DNA from: Aeriscardovia sp.
Lineage (GTDB): Bacteria > Actinomycetota > Actinomycetes > Actinomycetales > Bifidobacteriaceae
Direction of reading: 5' to 3'
Assembly: GCA_017965665.1 (NCBI GenBank)
Contig: JAGCPN010000001.1
Span: 124,001 to 188,000 of the forward strand
Length of the DNA: 64,000 nt
Shown here: in pieces, positions 1 to 7,591 of the stretch
Layout: every line of letters begins with the position of its first letter
Position numbering within the stretch: position 1 is the first letter of the stretch
Position numbers and translations under genes: made by a program
The notes under the pieces: generated by a model
Seen by the model: the letters and a program-made list of their open reading frames with translations, nothing else
What the model was told of the DNA's origin: nothing
Databases searched by the model: none

Positions 1-1875
1 TCCGGAAGGTCCTTCTTGAAGCGGATTTTGCGAGTTGCCCCCGGCAGGCTCCAAGTAGGCTTGCCCGTTTGAAAGCGTGTCTCCCGAACTCGGATTTGAA
101 CCGGGGCCAGTGTAGAGGGTGTCGGCCAGGGTGGCTACGGTAAATTTTGCTCCCTTTGTAACTTTTCCGTTGCAGCTTTCATTCGGAAATTCCTCTTTCC
201 ACCATAGCCCCGCATTCGTAGTTTGAGGGGTGGGAGATCCATAGGAATCTGCATTGTTTATGCCGTTTTCAGGATCCAAAGCAAAAGAGCTCCCTATCTG
301 CCCCGTGCCATTGGGGGTGCCGTTTGTGTAAACGGCCACAGAAGACTGAGGGGAGGTTTCCGGGTAGTTAAAGGGGGCTTCTCCCGTAATGGTAGCGCCA
401 AGGGAAACTCCGTCCGAGGTGTCTACAACATCGCGGTTCAAGTAGCCTATAAAGTCCAAGGCAAAAGACGATCCGTTATAAATGCTCAAGGTACCGTAAC
501 CTGTAGAAGATCCGTTGCTCGTGTTTATCCCTGCGCCATTCCACCTAAGGTAATGAAGCGCGGGGTGGTTAAGCGCGACCCGGAGCTGGGTTTTCCCGTT
601 GCCTTCTACAGTTTGGTTCAGATTGTTTATTTCATTTCCATCCCAGCTCACCGTAACTGCCCCGGATCCCTCTTCGCTGTTGATGGTTGAAGGAGTTTCG
701 CCTCCCACCTGAATGGTATTTAGCATTATAGACTCCCCCGCTCCGGGCGTTACCGTGAAGTCAAAGGTAGATCCGTAAAACCAGAGCGTAGCCATTTGCC
801 CAGACTGGGGAAATTCCGTTCCCACTTGGTAGGAAATGGGATTCATTTCCCCTACGGAAAATGACATATCCTCCGGATTTGTAATCCATGTTCCAGTCTC
901 GGCCCAGAGGTAGTCCGGAGAGTGCATACCGGTGTTTAAGACGTGCACCATGGGGGCGGAGGTGTCGATCAAGTTTGACGTCTTTATCGCCTGCAGATAC
1001 TCCTGCTTTTTCAGGGACTTTGTTTCCTTTGCCCCGGATTTTGTCTTTAAAGCAGCCTTTGCTTTCTTGGCCTTGACGGCCGTTTGGTCTGCCTTTTTTG
1101 TCTTTTTATCCGCTTTGCTATTCTTCGATGCAGACTTCAGCGATGTCTTTTCTTTTTCAGCATCTTTGGAGGAAACGGGGTTTAATTTCACAAAGTCGCT
1201 TTGAAGCAAATTTTTTATTTTTGCGCCCGTGGAAAATACAACCTGAGGCAAAAAAGTGTTATTTTCCGAGTAGAAGAGGTAGCCTCCGGCCGGCAGGGCC
1301 GCGACAGCGGCGGGATGAGTGGGGGAATAGGTGAGAGGGAGAGGCAAAGAGGCTAATTTGTTTTTTGAACACAGTTTTTCAAGATAGGAGGCGAAAGACT
1401 GATCTGTCTTCAAAATCTTTGCCTTCTCCGCCTTTGCTTCAGAAGAACTTAAACTTGAAGGAACCTTCGAAAAGATAAATCCCTGCGATCCTAATTCAGA
1501 CTGCAGGGGCAGGGTCTTGTTGAAATTTTTATACCCTTCCTTTGAAAGGTACTGGGAAATCAGCTTATTTAGTTCGGAGGTCGTTACGAGCTTTGCGCCG
1601 TTTTCGCCTTCCATGTACTGGGCAATCTGAACATATCGCATTTTTGAATTTTTAATGCTTTTTGGCGCGGCAAAGACCATAGATTCGTTTGTCTCAACTA
1701 TTTTGTCTGCAGCAATCTTTTTGCCCAGGTTTACCTGTTTTACGCTAACGCTTCCGTTCGTTTGATCTGCATGCGCCATGGGAAGGCAAAAGGTCTGAGC
1801 TCCTATGGCGCAGGCCAAGGACGCGATAATAGCGCCTGTTCGTTTGGCGTGGCCTCTTATAAAGTGAAAACTCAT
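1..1875 (-). CDS. Exported cell-surface protein, 5' part only (runs off the left edge)
   Basis: The reading frame is open from an ATG at 1875 to base 1 (625 codons) with no stop, so the C-terminus and any wall anchor lie outside the window. An AGGGGG ribosome site sits a few bases before the ATG. Residues 1-36 form a signal peptide: basic start (RGHAKR), hydrophobic core, cleavage after AHA. About residues 225-290 are rich in Lys and Ala and look like a flexible or cell-wall-binding segment. The rest is rich in Gly, Ser, Asn and Thr, as in beta-sandwich adhesins, and a KGAKFTVA stretch near the left edge resembles the start of a CnaB/SpaA-type fold. That family call is a guess; export is well supported. 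It is transcribed away from the gene at 2317. Confidence 0.75.
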   Translation of the reverse strand, partial: MSFHFIRGHAKRTGAIIASLACAIGAQTFCLPMAHADQTNGSVSVKQVNLGKKIAADKIVETNESMVFAAPKSIKNSKMRYVQIAQYMEGENGAKLVTTSELNKLISQYLSKEGYKNFNKTLPLQSELGSQGFIFSKVPSSLSSSEAKAEKAKILKTDQSFASYLEKLCSKNKLASLPLPLTYSPTHPAAVAALPAGGYLFYSENNTFLPQVVFSTGAKIKNLLQSDFVKLNPVSSKDAEKEKTSLKSASKNSKADKKTKKADQTAVKAKKAKAALKTKSGAKETKSLKKQEYLQAIKTSNLIDTSAPMVHVLNTGMHSPDYLWAETGTWITNPEDMSFSVGEMNPISYQVGTEFPQSGQMATLWFYGSTFDFTVTPGAGESIMLNTIQVGGETPSTINSEEGSGAVTVSWDGNEINNLNQTVEGNGKTQLRVALNHPALHYLRWNGAGINTSNGSSTGYGTLSIYNGSSFALDFIGYLNRDVVDTSDGVSLGATITGEAPFNYPETSPQSSVAVYTNGTPNGTGQIGSSFALDPENGINNADSYGSPTPQTTNAGLWWKEEFPNESCNGKVTKGAKFTVATLADTLYTGPGSNPSSGDTLSNGQAYLEPAGGNSQNPLQEGPSG

Positions 1876-2316
1876 TCATTCCCCCTGAGTTTATTTGTGA
1901 CTACAACAAAGCCTGAGTTTTAAATTGCCTATTTTCTAGTTTAAAACCTAAAGATGTACCGCGGGAAAATGATTAAGGAGATTAAATGGAAATCAAACGT
2001 CAAAAAAAGAGTAGGGAAAACTAAAAATCCAAACTTTAAAACTAAAACTCTTTAAAAATTCAAAGTTTGCGCGCACGAAAAATCACACTTAAAAATCTCC
2101 TCGAAAAAAGTATAACGATGCCAACTTCGGGAAACTTGTATTGAGTTTAAATCAAAATACGCCTCCGGGCTTGTAAATATTTATCCCGCAAATGGGTTTG
2201 GTTTTCTGTCCTTGCATTAGTTTTCAGCTTTTGGTTCGCTCTCAGAGGAAAATTAAAACCTTTTTAGAGGATTTTGGCTTTCAAATTTAAGTAGGCCGCA
2301 TGCTGGTATAAAAGCC
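1876..2316. other. AT-rich divergent intergenic region
   Basis: This 441-bp spacer separates two divergent genes and is much richer in A+T than its neighbours. It should carry promoters for both. The right end has a clear -10 just before the GTG of the next gene. I see no RNA gene or convincing ORF. Confidence 0.6.
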
Positions 2317-2317
2317 G
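2302..2317 (+). promoter_or_regulatory. -10 element giving a probable leaderless transcript
   Basis: TATAAA at 2307-2312 lies only four bases before the GTG start at 2317, and no Shine-Dalgarno sequence fits between. The transcription start would fall on or next to the start codon, so the mRNA is probably leaderless, a common arrangement in actinobacteria. Confidence 0.5.
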
Positions 2318-2988
2318 TGCAAAAGGATAACGTAACCAGTGAAGACAAGCTCAACGCCGTGCTTGCCACCAAGGATGGCGCCATACAGGTCCTGAGCGTG
2401 CTCTCGGATGCGAGTCACTACGTGGACGATTTAAAGGCAAAAGTCCACAATGGAAAGGCGAGGGTGGAAGGCTGGGCCGCATACAAAAAAACCGTGGCCG
2501 GAATATACATGGGACTGGGAATTGCCTCCGGAATAGTGGGAATTATTACGGGCTATTACGTGGGAATATTCTGCCTTTTCTTCATCGCCCTCTCGATAGT
2601 CTTCATTATCCTCATGAGCAGAAGCGCCTATGCGATATCTCTAAAGGATTACTACAACCGCCAAATAATCAGTGAAGTGAAGGAAGAAGAAACAAAGCTA
2701 GAGCCTGTCGAAAAAAACGTAGATCCCGTTTTAGATCTCCTTCCGGAAGGATATTCTTCTACAGCCGCGCTCGACTATATGCTTAAAATGCTTCGCATGG
2801 GCAGGGCTGAAAACTTTGTGCAGGCCACAAAGTGCTGGGATGAGGAAAGCCATAGAAGAAAAGTGGAAGCAATACAGCAGGCTCAGCTTCAGTCTCAGAT
2901 TAGAACCGAAAAGAATACGCGAGACATCCGGGATCTTGAGGCGGCTCTTTTGGTAAACGACTTATACCGCGACCTTAAGTACAGGTAA
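2317..2988 (+). CDS. Two-helix membrane protein with conserved cytoplasmic C-terminal domain (module copy A)
   Basis: I do not recognise a named family. The 223-residue protein has a soluble N-terminus (1-65), two adjacent transmembrane helices (about 66-88 and 90-110) and a charged helical C-terminal half. The C-terminal half is strongly conserved in the paralogue at 6851: LLPEGYSS, ALDYML, EESHRRKVE, LQSQ-RTE and RDLEAA. Both tails would be cytoplasmic, with the C-terminal part likely a coiled coil. The GTG start follows a -10 element directly. A zinc-ribbon gene begins 26 bp downstream, the same order as at 6851-8989, so the two products probably act together. Function unknown. Confidence 0.75.
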   Translation: MQKDNVTSEDKLNAVLATKDGAIQVLSVLSDASHYVDDLKAKVHNGKARVEGWAAYKKTVAGIYMGLGIASGIVGIITGYYVGIFCLFFIALSIVFIILMSRSAYAISLKDYYNRQIISEVKEEETKLEPVEKNVDPVLDLLPEGYSSTAALDYMLKMLRMGRAENFVQATKCWDEESHRRKVEAIQQAQLQSQIRTEKNTRDIRDLEAALLVNDLYRDLKYR

Positions 2989-3014
2989 ATCAAAAGCCCA
3001 AAGAAGGACAAAAA

Positions 3015-3849
3015 ATGGAATGCCCAAACTGTCACGCCCAGATCGAGGAAGGAAGCAATTTCTGTCCGCAGTGCGGTTATGATCTGAGGGCTGGAAAAGA
3101 AAAGTACGAGAAAAAGAATGCCTCTGGGAGGGTTGAAAAAAACCGGTCAAAACTTGCAAAACCCGGGGGAGGCCCAAAAGAAATCGGCCACCACTTCCGC
3201 TGCCCCCCCTTCCCTTTCCCCCGGCTCCCAATAAAAAATCCGTCTCTTATAAGGCAGCCCAGGCGGCAAAGCCAAAAGGAAGCATACCGGGAATTTATAT
3301 AGCGGGCATGGTGGTAATAATAATAATCTGCATTATCGCTTTAGTTTTGGGAATTGTCACAACCGTCAGCAATGCCCAGATTGCCCAGTCGGCCTCCCAG
3401 TCCCTTCAAAGCTCTTCGGGTTCCGGAAGTTCTACGGGCACTCTTCTTCTTCTTCCTCCTCCTCGAGTTCTTCTTCCCAGACAGATGCCCAGGTTTACCT
3501 GTCCGATGCCCAAAACTGCTCAAACATAAACAGCGCAAATACGCTAAACGAAACAAATGCTGACAATTCCTATGAATTTAGCGTGACAGGCACGGCGGGG
3601 TGGGAAGGCATCATGACGTGCGTGGCCCAGGACCTCTATATGCCCCTTCCTATCCAGGCAAAGATTAAAAATCTTATCAATGAGGATGTGACTTCCCAAA
3701 TCACTTCCTCCACCACTTCCACTATCAACCTGCAGGACGGTTCTTCCATTTTTGCCACTTTCTCCGCTCCCTTAAATGGAAACGGAGGATGGGCCATAAA
3801 CTTTAATGACGTCAGCCCTGCTCCCGCCTCTCTTTCAAGCAGCCAGTAA
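3015..3849 (+). pseudogene. Zinc-ribbon / TM / Ser-linker exported-domain protein, broken by frameshifts
   Basis: Pieces of one protein lie in three successive frames. From ATG 3015 (AAGGA site before it) comes a zinc ribbon with CPNC...CPQC in residues 3-21. The frame then shifts twice around 3170-3225, in G- and C-rich runs, to reach a transmembrane helix (VVIIIICIIALVLGIV, from 3311). After SSGSGSS near 3435 it shifts again into a poly-Ser linker and the ectodomain, with SDAQNCS, VTGTAGWEG and MTCVAQD, ending at 3849. The intact paralogue at 7592 has the same parts in one frame but two ectodomain repeats. At least three indels make a decayed gene most likely. Sequencing error in homopolymers is possible, although neighbouring core genes are intact. 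Confidence 0.75.
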
Positions 3850-4201
3850 AGAAGAAGACACAAAAAATAACCCCCGCTTTCCTGGCGCCTTTATGGCGCG
3901 GAAACGGGGGCGGAAATTAAAGCCCAGTACCGCTTTTTCTGCTCAAGGGTCTACCCGCGCCTGTAGAGGGGTACGGAGCCCACGAAAATAAAAGCGGGAA
4001 GTTCAGAGCTGGCAGTTTGAATGTTGGATATATGGCACATATTTCCCTCCTCGTCTTCGAGTAAGAGTCGGCCATTTCTCCGGTAAGATTTTGCCTTCCC
4101 CTTTTGAAGCCCGATGAACTTTGTTTAGGGAGCGCATTCGGAAGGTATAATCTCAAGGCAAAAGAAAAAGCAGATTTTGGATAACAAAAAAGGAAGAAAC
4201 G
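3850..4201. other. Intergenic region with hairpin and promoter
   Basis: It holds the strong hairpin at 3871-3910 and, near its right end, a TATAAT -10 box at 4146-4151 for the gene at 4202. That gives a leader of about 45 bases with an AAAGGAAG ribosome site. I see no coding sequence. Confidence 0.55.
3871..3910. terminator. Strong GC-rich hairpin, terminator-like
   Basis: The arms CCCCCG/CGGGGG, TTTCC/GGAAA and GCGCC/GGCGC give about 16 pairs around a short loop. The T-run that would make it an intrinsic terminator lies on the minus strand (AAAAAATAA at 3862-3870 on the plus strand). It sits just after the broken gene and may end plus-strand transcription less efficiently, or end a minus-strand transcript. 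Confidence 0.55.
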
Positions 4202-4501
4202 ATGGAACAGACAAACTCTTCCCCCTCTTGCGAGGGGACGGCTTCGGAACTGGATTCGGATCCGAATTGGACGCGCGTCAACTATGAAAACTGGCCTTCT
4301 GACTTTGTTCTGAGCGAAAACGGTCAGCCGGAAGCATGGGGAGCCGGAGAATTTGGGGTGAGCGAACAAATCATAAAGGATTTTCAAGGCGAACTTGAAA
4401 AATCGGGTTACGAGAGAAAAGAGGGGACGGACTGGTTTTTCATCCACCCAAAAAAGGCTAAAGCCGAGTGGGAAAAATTCAAGAAAAAGCACCGTTTTTA
4501 G
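4202..4501 (+). CDS. Small acidic/charged protein of unknown family
   Basis: A 99-residue cytoplasmic protein with no signal peptide or membrane helix. Its C-terminal two thirds match the tail of the frameshifted gene at 4839-5227. Shared motifs are WGAGE, a KDFQ-EL-SG helix, GTDWF-IHP and EW-KFKK. The pairing suggests a small domain that also occurs fused behind a zinc ribbon; here it stands alone. The ATG has an AAAGGAAG site and a TATAAT box about 50 bp upstream. I do not recognise the domain. Confidence 0.75.
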   Translation: MEQTNSSPSCEGTASELDSDPNWTRVNYENWPSDFVLSENGQPEAWGAGEFGVSEQIIKDFQGELEKSGYERKEGTDWFFIHPKKAKAEWEKFKKKHRF

Positions 4502-4838
4502 AAGGCAAAACTAAAAGTAGAAAAGCCCCTGTGCCAAAGCCAAAGGCCCTTCCGTAGGCCGTTAGGCGAAAGGCCCTCGCTTAAGCCCACCGCCCTGACT
4601 TAAAAAATAGGTCTAAAGCAAACTGAGGGCGTCCTCTTCATCCTTTTTTAAGGGGGAGTTTCCCTCTTCTTAATTCTTCAAATTTTTATTTAATCCCGAT
4701 TTCCTTTTTTGCATACGCGGCATAAGAAAACCGGTTATTTATAGCCATCCATTCTCTCAAATTAAACTTATACCTGTGCATAAGGCCCCGAGGGGCAAAA
4801 ACCGCGCCATAAAGCCGGCAGGAGGAAAAGGTGAAAAA

Positions 4839-5227
4839 ACGACATGCCCTAACTGCCACTCCCAGCTTGAAGAGGGAAGCAATTTCTGTCCTTATTGCGG
4901 CTACCCCATAAGAATGGCGGAAGACAACATGCAGTCCCATGCGGTCCAGGGGCCGTCTGCAAACCCGGAGGAAAGCCCCTCGTCTTCCCCGGCCTTTCCT
5001 CAACTTTCTCAGATGACTACCCTTCATCCTTCATTCCCAGCGAGGAGGGAGAAGTAGAAGACTGGGGGGCCGGGGAGTGGAGGATCACCCGGGACCTGGT
5101 CAAAGATTTTCAGGATGAATTGGAAGCCTCCGGATGCAGGCGGAGCCCCGGCACCGACTGGTTTAAAATACATCCCCTGGCTGCCCGCTCTGAATGGGAA
5201 GAATTTAAGAAACGCCATTCCCTCTGA
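4839..5227 (+). pseudogene. Zinc ribbon fused to WGAGE/TDWF domain; start codon lost and frame shifted
   Basis: The first part encodes a zinc ribbon (CPNC...CPYC) in one frame; the second part encodes the domain of the 4202 gene (DWGAGEW, KDFQDEL, GTDWFKIHP, EWEEFKKRHS) in another. The frames cross at about 4995-5015. Alignment with the zinc-ribbon gene at 6341 puts ACG (4839-4841) exactly where that gene has ATG, behind a similar purine-rich GGAAAAGGTG site. A GTG at 4776 is in frame and could serve as a start, but it extends the protein beyond all relatives. With start loss plus a frameshift I read it as decaying. A TTATACCT box before it is shared with the region upstream of 6341. Confidence 0.65.
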
Positions 5228-5272
5228 CAGGCTCGCTTTCAGCCTTATCCCATAAGGCCGCAGCGGGGATGT

Positions 5273-6127
5273 CTACGCCTCGGCCCAGGCCAGAAGGTAC
5301 TCCGCTTCCTCCGGGGCGACCTTTTCCGCGGCTATTTTCCCGTTGAGGTTTGTCAGCTCGAAGTTGCGCCTCACCTCGTTTTCCCTCGCTTTGGCCTCAG
5401 ATTCGTGTTCAAAGATGGATTCTAGCGAGTATCCGTATTGTTCCAGCCACATGCGGGCAGTTTTAGGCCAAATTCCGGTGGATGGGATGTGATCGCTTCC
5501 GTCCCCGGTAAACGCTGAAAGTTTCGGCCACTGTCTGCAGGGGAGGCCGAAATATTCATCTGCGTCTTTTTCGTTCCATACAAGGCTGGATTTGCACCCG
5601 GGGCTGTAGCGCACCTGAAGAACCCTTCTCCCTTCGAGGAGCTGAAGCCAGTCATGGTCGGAACTGACCAGCCATAGGCGAAGATTTGGCAGTGCGGCAA
5701 AGGAAGAGACGAGGAAGGCTGCAATGTCGTCAGCCTCCATATTATTAAACATCATCTCCTGCCACCTCATGGGGTCGCTTCTCACCAGGTTCTTAAAGTA
5801 AATTCTTCCGGCCTCCAAAAATTCCAGGAGTTCTTCAGACTTTTCCGGCCGGTCTCCTTTGTAATCCGGGAAGAGCCGGACCCGGTATTCGGAGTGGCCC
5901 AGATCGAACAGCATTATGGACTTTTGCGCCCCTACCTTGTCCTGAAGGTTTTCCAGATACATTCGGATACCTGCAAAAAGTTGTTGGACGCTGCCGGGTT
6001 TGATTCCTTTTTTAGCCTTTCGCGCCAACGCATCAAACCTCGCCCTGAGAAAACAGTTGCCGTCCACAATGAGGATTGCAGGAGAGCTTATGCTCTCAGA
6101 AGGCAAGTCTGAAACCGGAACCGTCAT
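5273..6127 (-). CDS. Stand-alone 5'-3' exonuclease (FEN/PIN-like nuclease)
   Basis: This is the nuclease fold of the DNA polymerase I N-terminal domain and T4 RNase H, without a polymerase. The expected landmarks occur in order: LIVDGNCFLR with the first metal-binding Asp, YRVRLFPDYKGDR with the arch basic residues, EADDIAAF, SSDHDWLQLL, and GDGSDHIPSTGIWPKTA, the helix-hairpin-helix metal/DNA motif (SDHIP where SDNIP is usual). ATG 6127 has an AGGGGG site at good spacing; a GTG at 6151 gives eight more residues but lacks a site. The likely role is removal of RNA primers or flap ends in replication and repair. It lies inside the zinc-ribbon cluster but on the opposite strand. Confidence 0.85.
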   Translation of the reverse strand: MTVPVSDLPSESISSPAILIVDGNCFLRARFDALARKAKKGIKPGSVQQLFAGIRMYLENLQDKVGAQKSIMLFDLGHSEYRVRLFPDYKGDRPEKSEELLEFLEAGRIYFKNLVRSDPMRWQEMMFNNMEADDIAAFLVSSFAALPNLRLWLVSSDHDWLQLLEGRRVLQVRYSPGCKSSLVWNEKDADEYFGLPCRQWPKLSAFTGDGSDHIPSTGIWPKTARMWLEQYGYSLESIFEHESEAKARENEVRRNFELTNLNGKIAAEKVAPEEAEYLLAWAEA

Positions 6128-6340
6128 AGAAGGACACCCCCTGTTCTGCACAACAGGTCCCCATTGGGCGCGAAGCTCTGAAGGGATTTAGTGTTTTATG
6201 GTGAAACTTAACGGATGGAGCGTGAGCTTTGCATCAAAGCTATACATCTTTCCAAACTAGAATTATACCTATAGCAATATGGCCCATGAGAAGCGAGATG
6301 CCGCAATATGCCGGCCCGGCGCGGCGGAAAAGGTGGAAAA

Positions 6341-6763
6341 ATGATATGCCCTAATTGCCATGCCCGAATTGGAGAAGGGTGCAGCTTCTGCCCAAATTGC
6401 GGATTTCCGCTGAGGCAGGCAGAAGGAAGTGCGGGGATTCAGCAGACGGCGCCTTCTCCCGCTTTTGAAGGCCAGCCCGAGGCAGCCGGACAGGCCACCC
6501 AACGCCCTCCGGAGGGGGCGGGAGCTCCCCCTCAATGCAATTCCGCTTTTGAAAGCGGCGAGCCCGCGCCGGGGGCACCTTTTGCACCCGCTCCTGCTCC
6601 GAAAAACCGCAGAAAATTGAGTGCGATAGAGATTTGGGTGATTGTCATCGGAGTTTGCGCCCTCATAGCCCTCATTATTTCCATCATCAATGCGGCGCAT
6701 ATCGAGACCATCAAAAATGCCCTTATAGAAGTGATTCAGAATCTGCAGGGGATGTCGAATTGA
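6341..6763 (+). CDS. Zinc-ribbon protein with one C-terminal transmembrane helix
   Basis: This 140-residue protein starts with a four-cysteine zinc ribbon (ICPNCH...CPNCGFPL, residues 2-22). A Pro/Ala/Gly/Gln-rich linker follows, then basic NRRK, one helix at about 88-110 (IWVIVIGVCALIALIISII) and a short tail. The zinc ribbon should be cytoplasmic and the tail outside. ATG 6341 follows GGAAAAGGTGG; an upstream in-frame ATG at 6308 lacks support. It is the only zinc-ribbon member of the cluster with neither a Ser-rich ectodomain nor the TDWF domain. Function unknown. Confidence 0.75.
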   Translation: MICPNCHARIGEGCSFCPNCGFPLRQAEGSAGIQQTAPSPAFEGQPEAAGQATQRPPEGAGAPPQCNSAFESGEPAPGAPFAPAPAPKNRRKLSAIEIWVIVIGVCALIALIISIINAAHIETIKNALIEVIQNLQGMSN

Positions 6764-6850
6764 GCCTGTCCGGCCCTGCGGAAAAACATATAGTATAAAT
6801 GCTGATGATTAAAATACCCCTTTTGGGGCGCTAGGCGTTAGGTGGGGAAG

Positions 6851-7543
6851 ATGGCTGAGGCGCAAGAGGATGCAGAGATAGAAGTTCCAACCCCTGTGCA
6901 GGCAGAAAAAGTGTTCAGCACCCAAGAGGGCACAGAGAGGGTGCTCGTCGCCATTTCAAATGCCGGCCACTATATAGATGATCGGCAAAAGGAAATAGCT
7001 TCCAATAAAGCGGAAATCAAAAAATGGGAATTCCATACCGGAGGGGTAGCGAAGATTTGCGCGGTCATCGGAATAATCTGCGCAGTCATATCCGTGCTCC
7101 TGGGGTGCTTTTGCGGAATGTATTGCCTCCTGTTTGCGATCCCGGCGGCGGTATGCGCCGTCTTTACTTTCGTGAGAGGGCGCGAAGCATCCTTGGACGG
7201 CTACTACAACAATGGCAGGCGGGAGGCCATAGCCAAAGATGAGAAAGAAGTGGGGATGGTTAAAGAAAAACTTAACCCCGTCCTCTCGCTCATTCCCGAA
7301 GACTACTCTTCCCTCGACGCCATAGACTACATGATCAAGGCGCTGGAGATGGGCTGGGCGCACGATTTTTCCGAAGCCGCCAAGGAATGGAACGAGGAAT
7401 CGCACCGCCGCAAAGTGGAGAATATGGAAAACCTCAGACTCCAGTCCCAGCTTCGAACCGAAAGCGCCGTGCGGGATCTGCGCGATCTCGAGATGGCGAA
7501 CTTGGCTTTCGACGTTTACCGGGACGTGAGGCGCCGGCGCTAA
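6851..7543 (+). CDS. Two-helix membrane protein (module copy B)
   Basis: Paralogue of the gene at 2317. It has a soluble acidic N-terminus, two transmembrane helices (about 73-95 and 97-115), and a helical C-terminal domain with LIPEDYSS, AIDYMIKALEMG, EESHRRKVE, LQSQLRTE and RDLRDLEMA. ATG 6851 has AGGTGG at proper distance; a GTG nine bases earlier is possible. The zinc-ribbon ectodomain gene follows after 48 bp, repeating the order seen at 2317-3849. The C-terminal half is better conserved than the helices, so it is probably the working part, perhaps binding the zinc ribbon of its partner (inference). Confidence 0.78.
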   Translation: MAEAQEDAEIEVPTPVQAEKVFSTQEGTERVLVAISNAGHYIDDRQKEIASNKAEIKKWEFHTGGVAKICAVIGIICAVISVLLGCFCGMYCLLFAIPAAVCAVFTFVRGREASLDGYYNNGRREAIAKDEKEVGMVKEKLNPVLSLIPEDYSSLDAIDYMIKALEMGWAHDFSEAAKEWNEESHRRKVENMENLRLQSQLRTESAVRDLRDLEMANLAFDVYRDVRRRR

Positions 7544-7591
7544 GGCACAGGGAGAGAGGACAAGACACAAAAAAAGGGTTCGGTTTCAAAG

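Noticed and set aside
2101-2316. CRISPR-like AT-rich repeats
   Set aside because: Short A-rich words only, with no regular repeat-spacer pattern; no CRISPR array was seen anywhere in the window.
3917-4492. 191-codon minus frame across 4202-4501
   Set aside because: The plus-strand frame has a homologue at 4839-5227 and a good ribosome site; the minus product is Phe/Leu/Arg-rich noise.
4895-5227. Independent gene starting at the internal ATG 4895
   Set aside because: The first 40 residues are the zinc-ribbon DNA read out of frame; only the later part is conserved, so frameshift explains it better.
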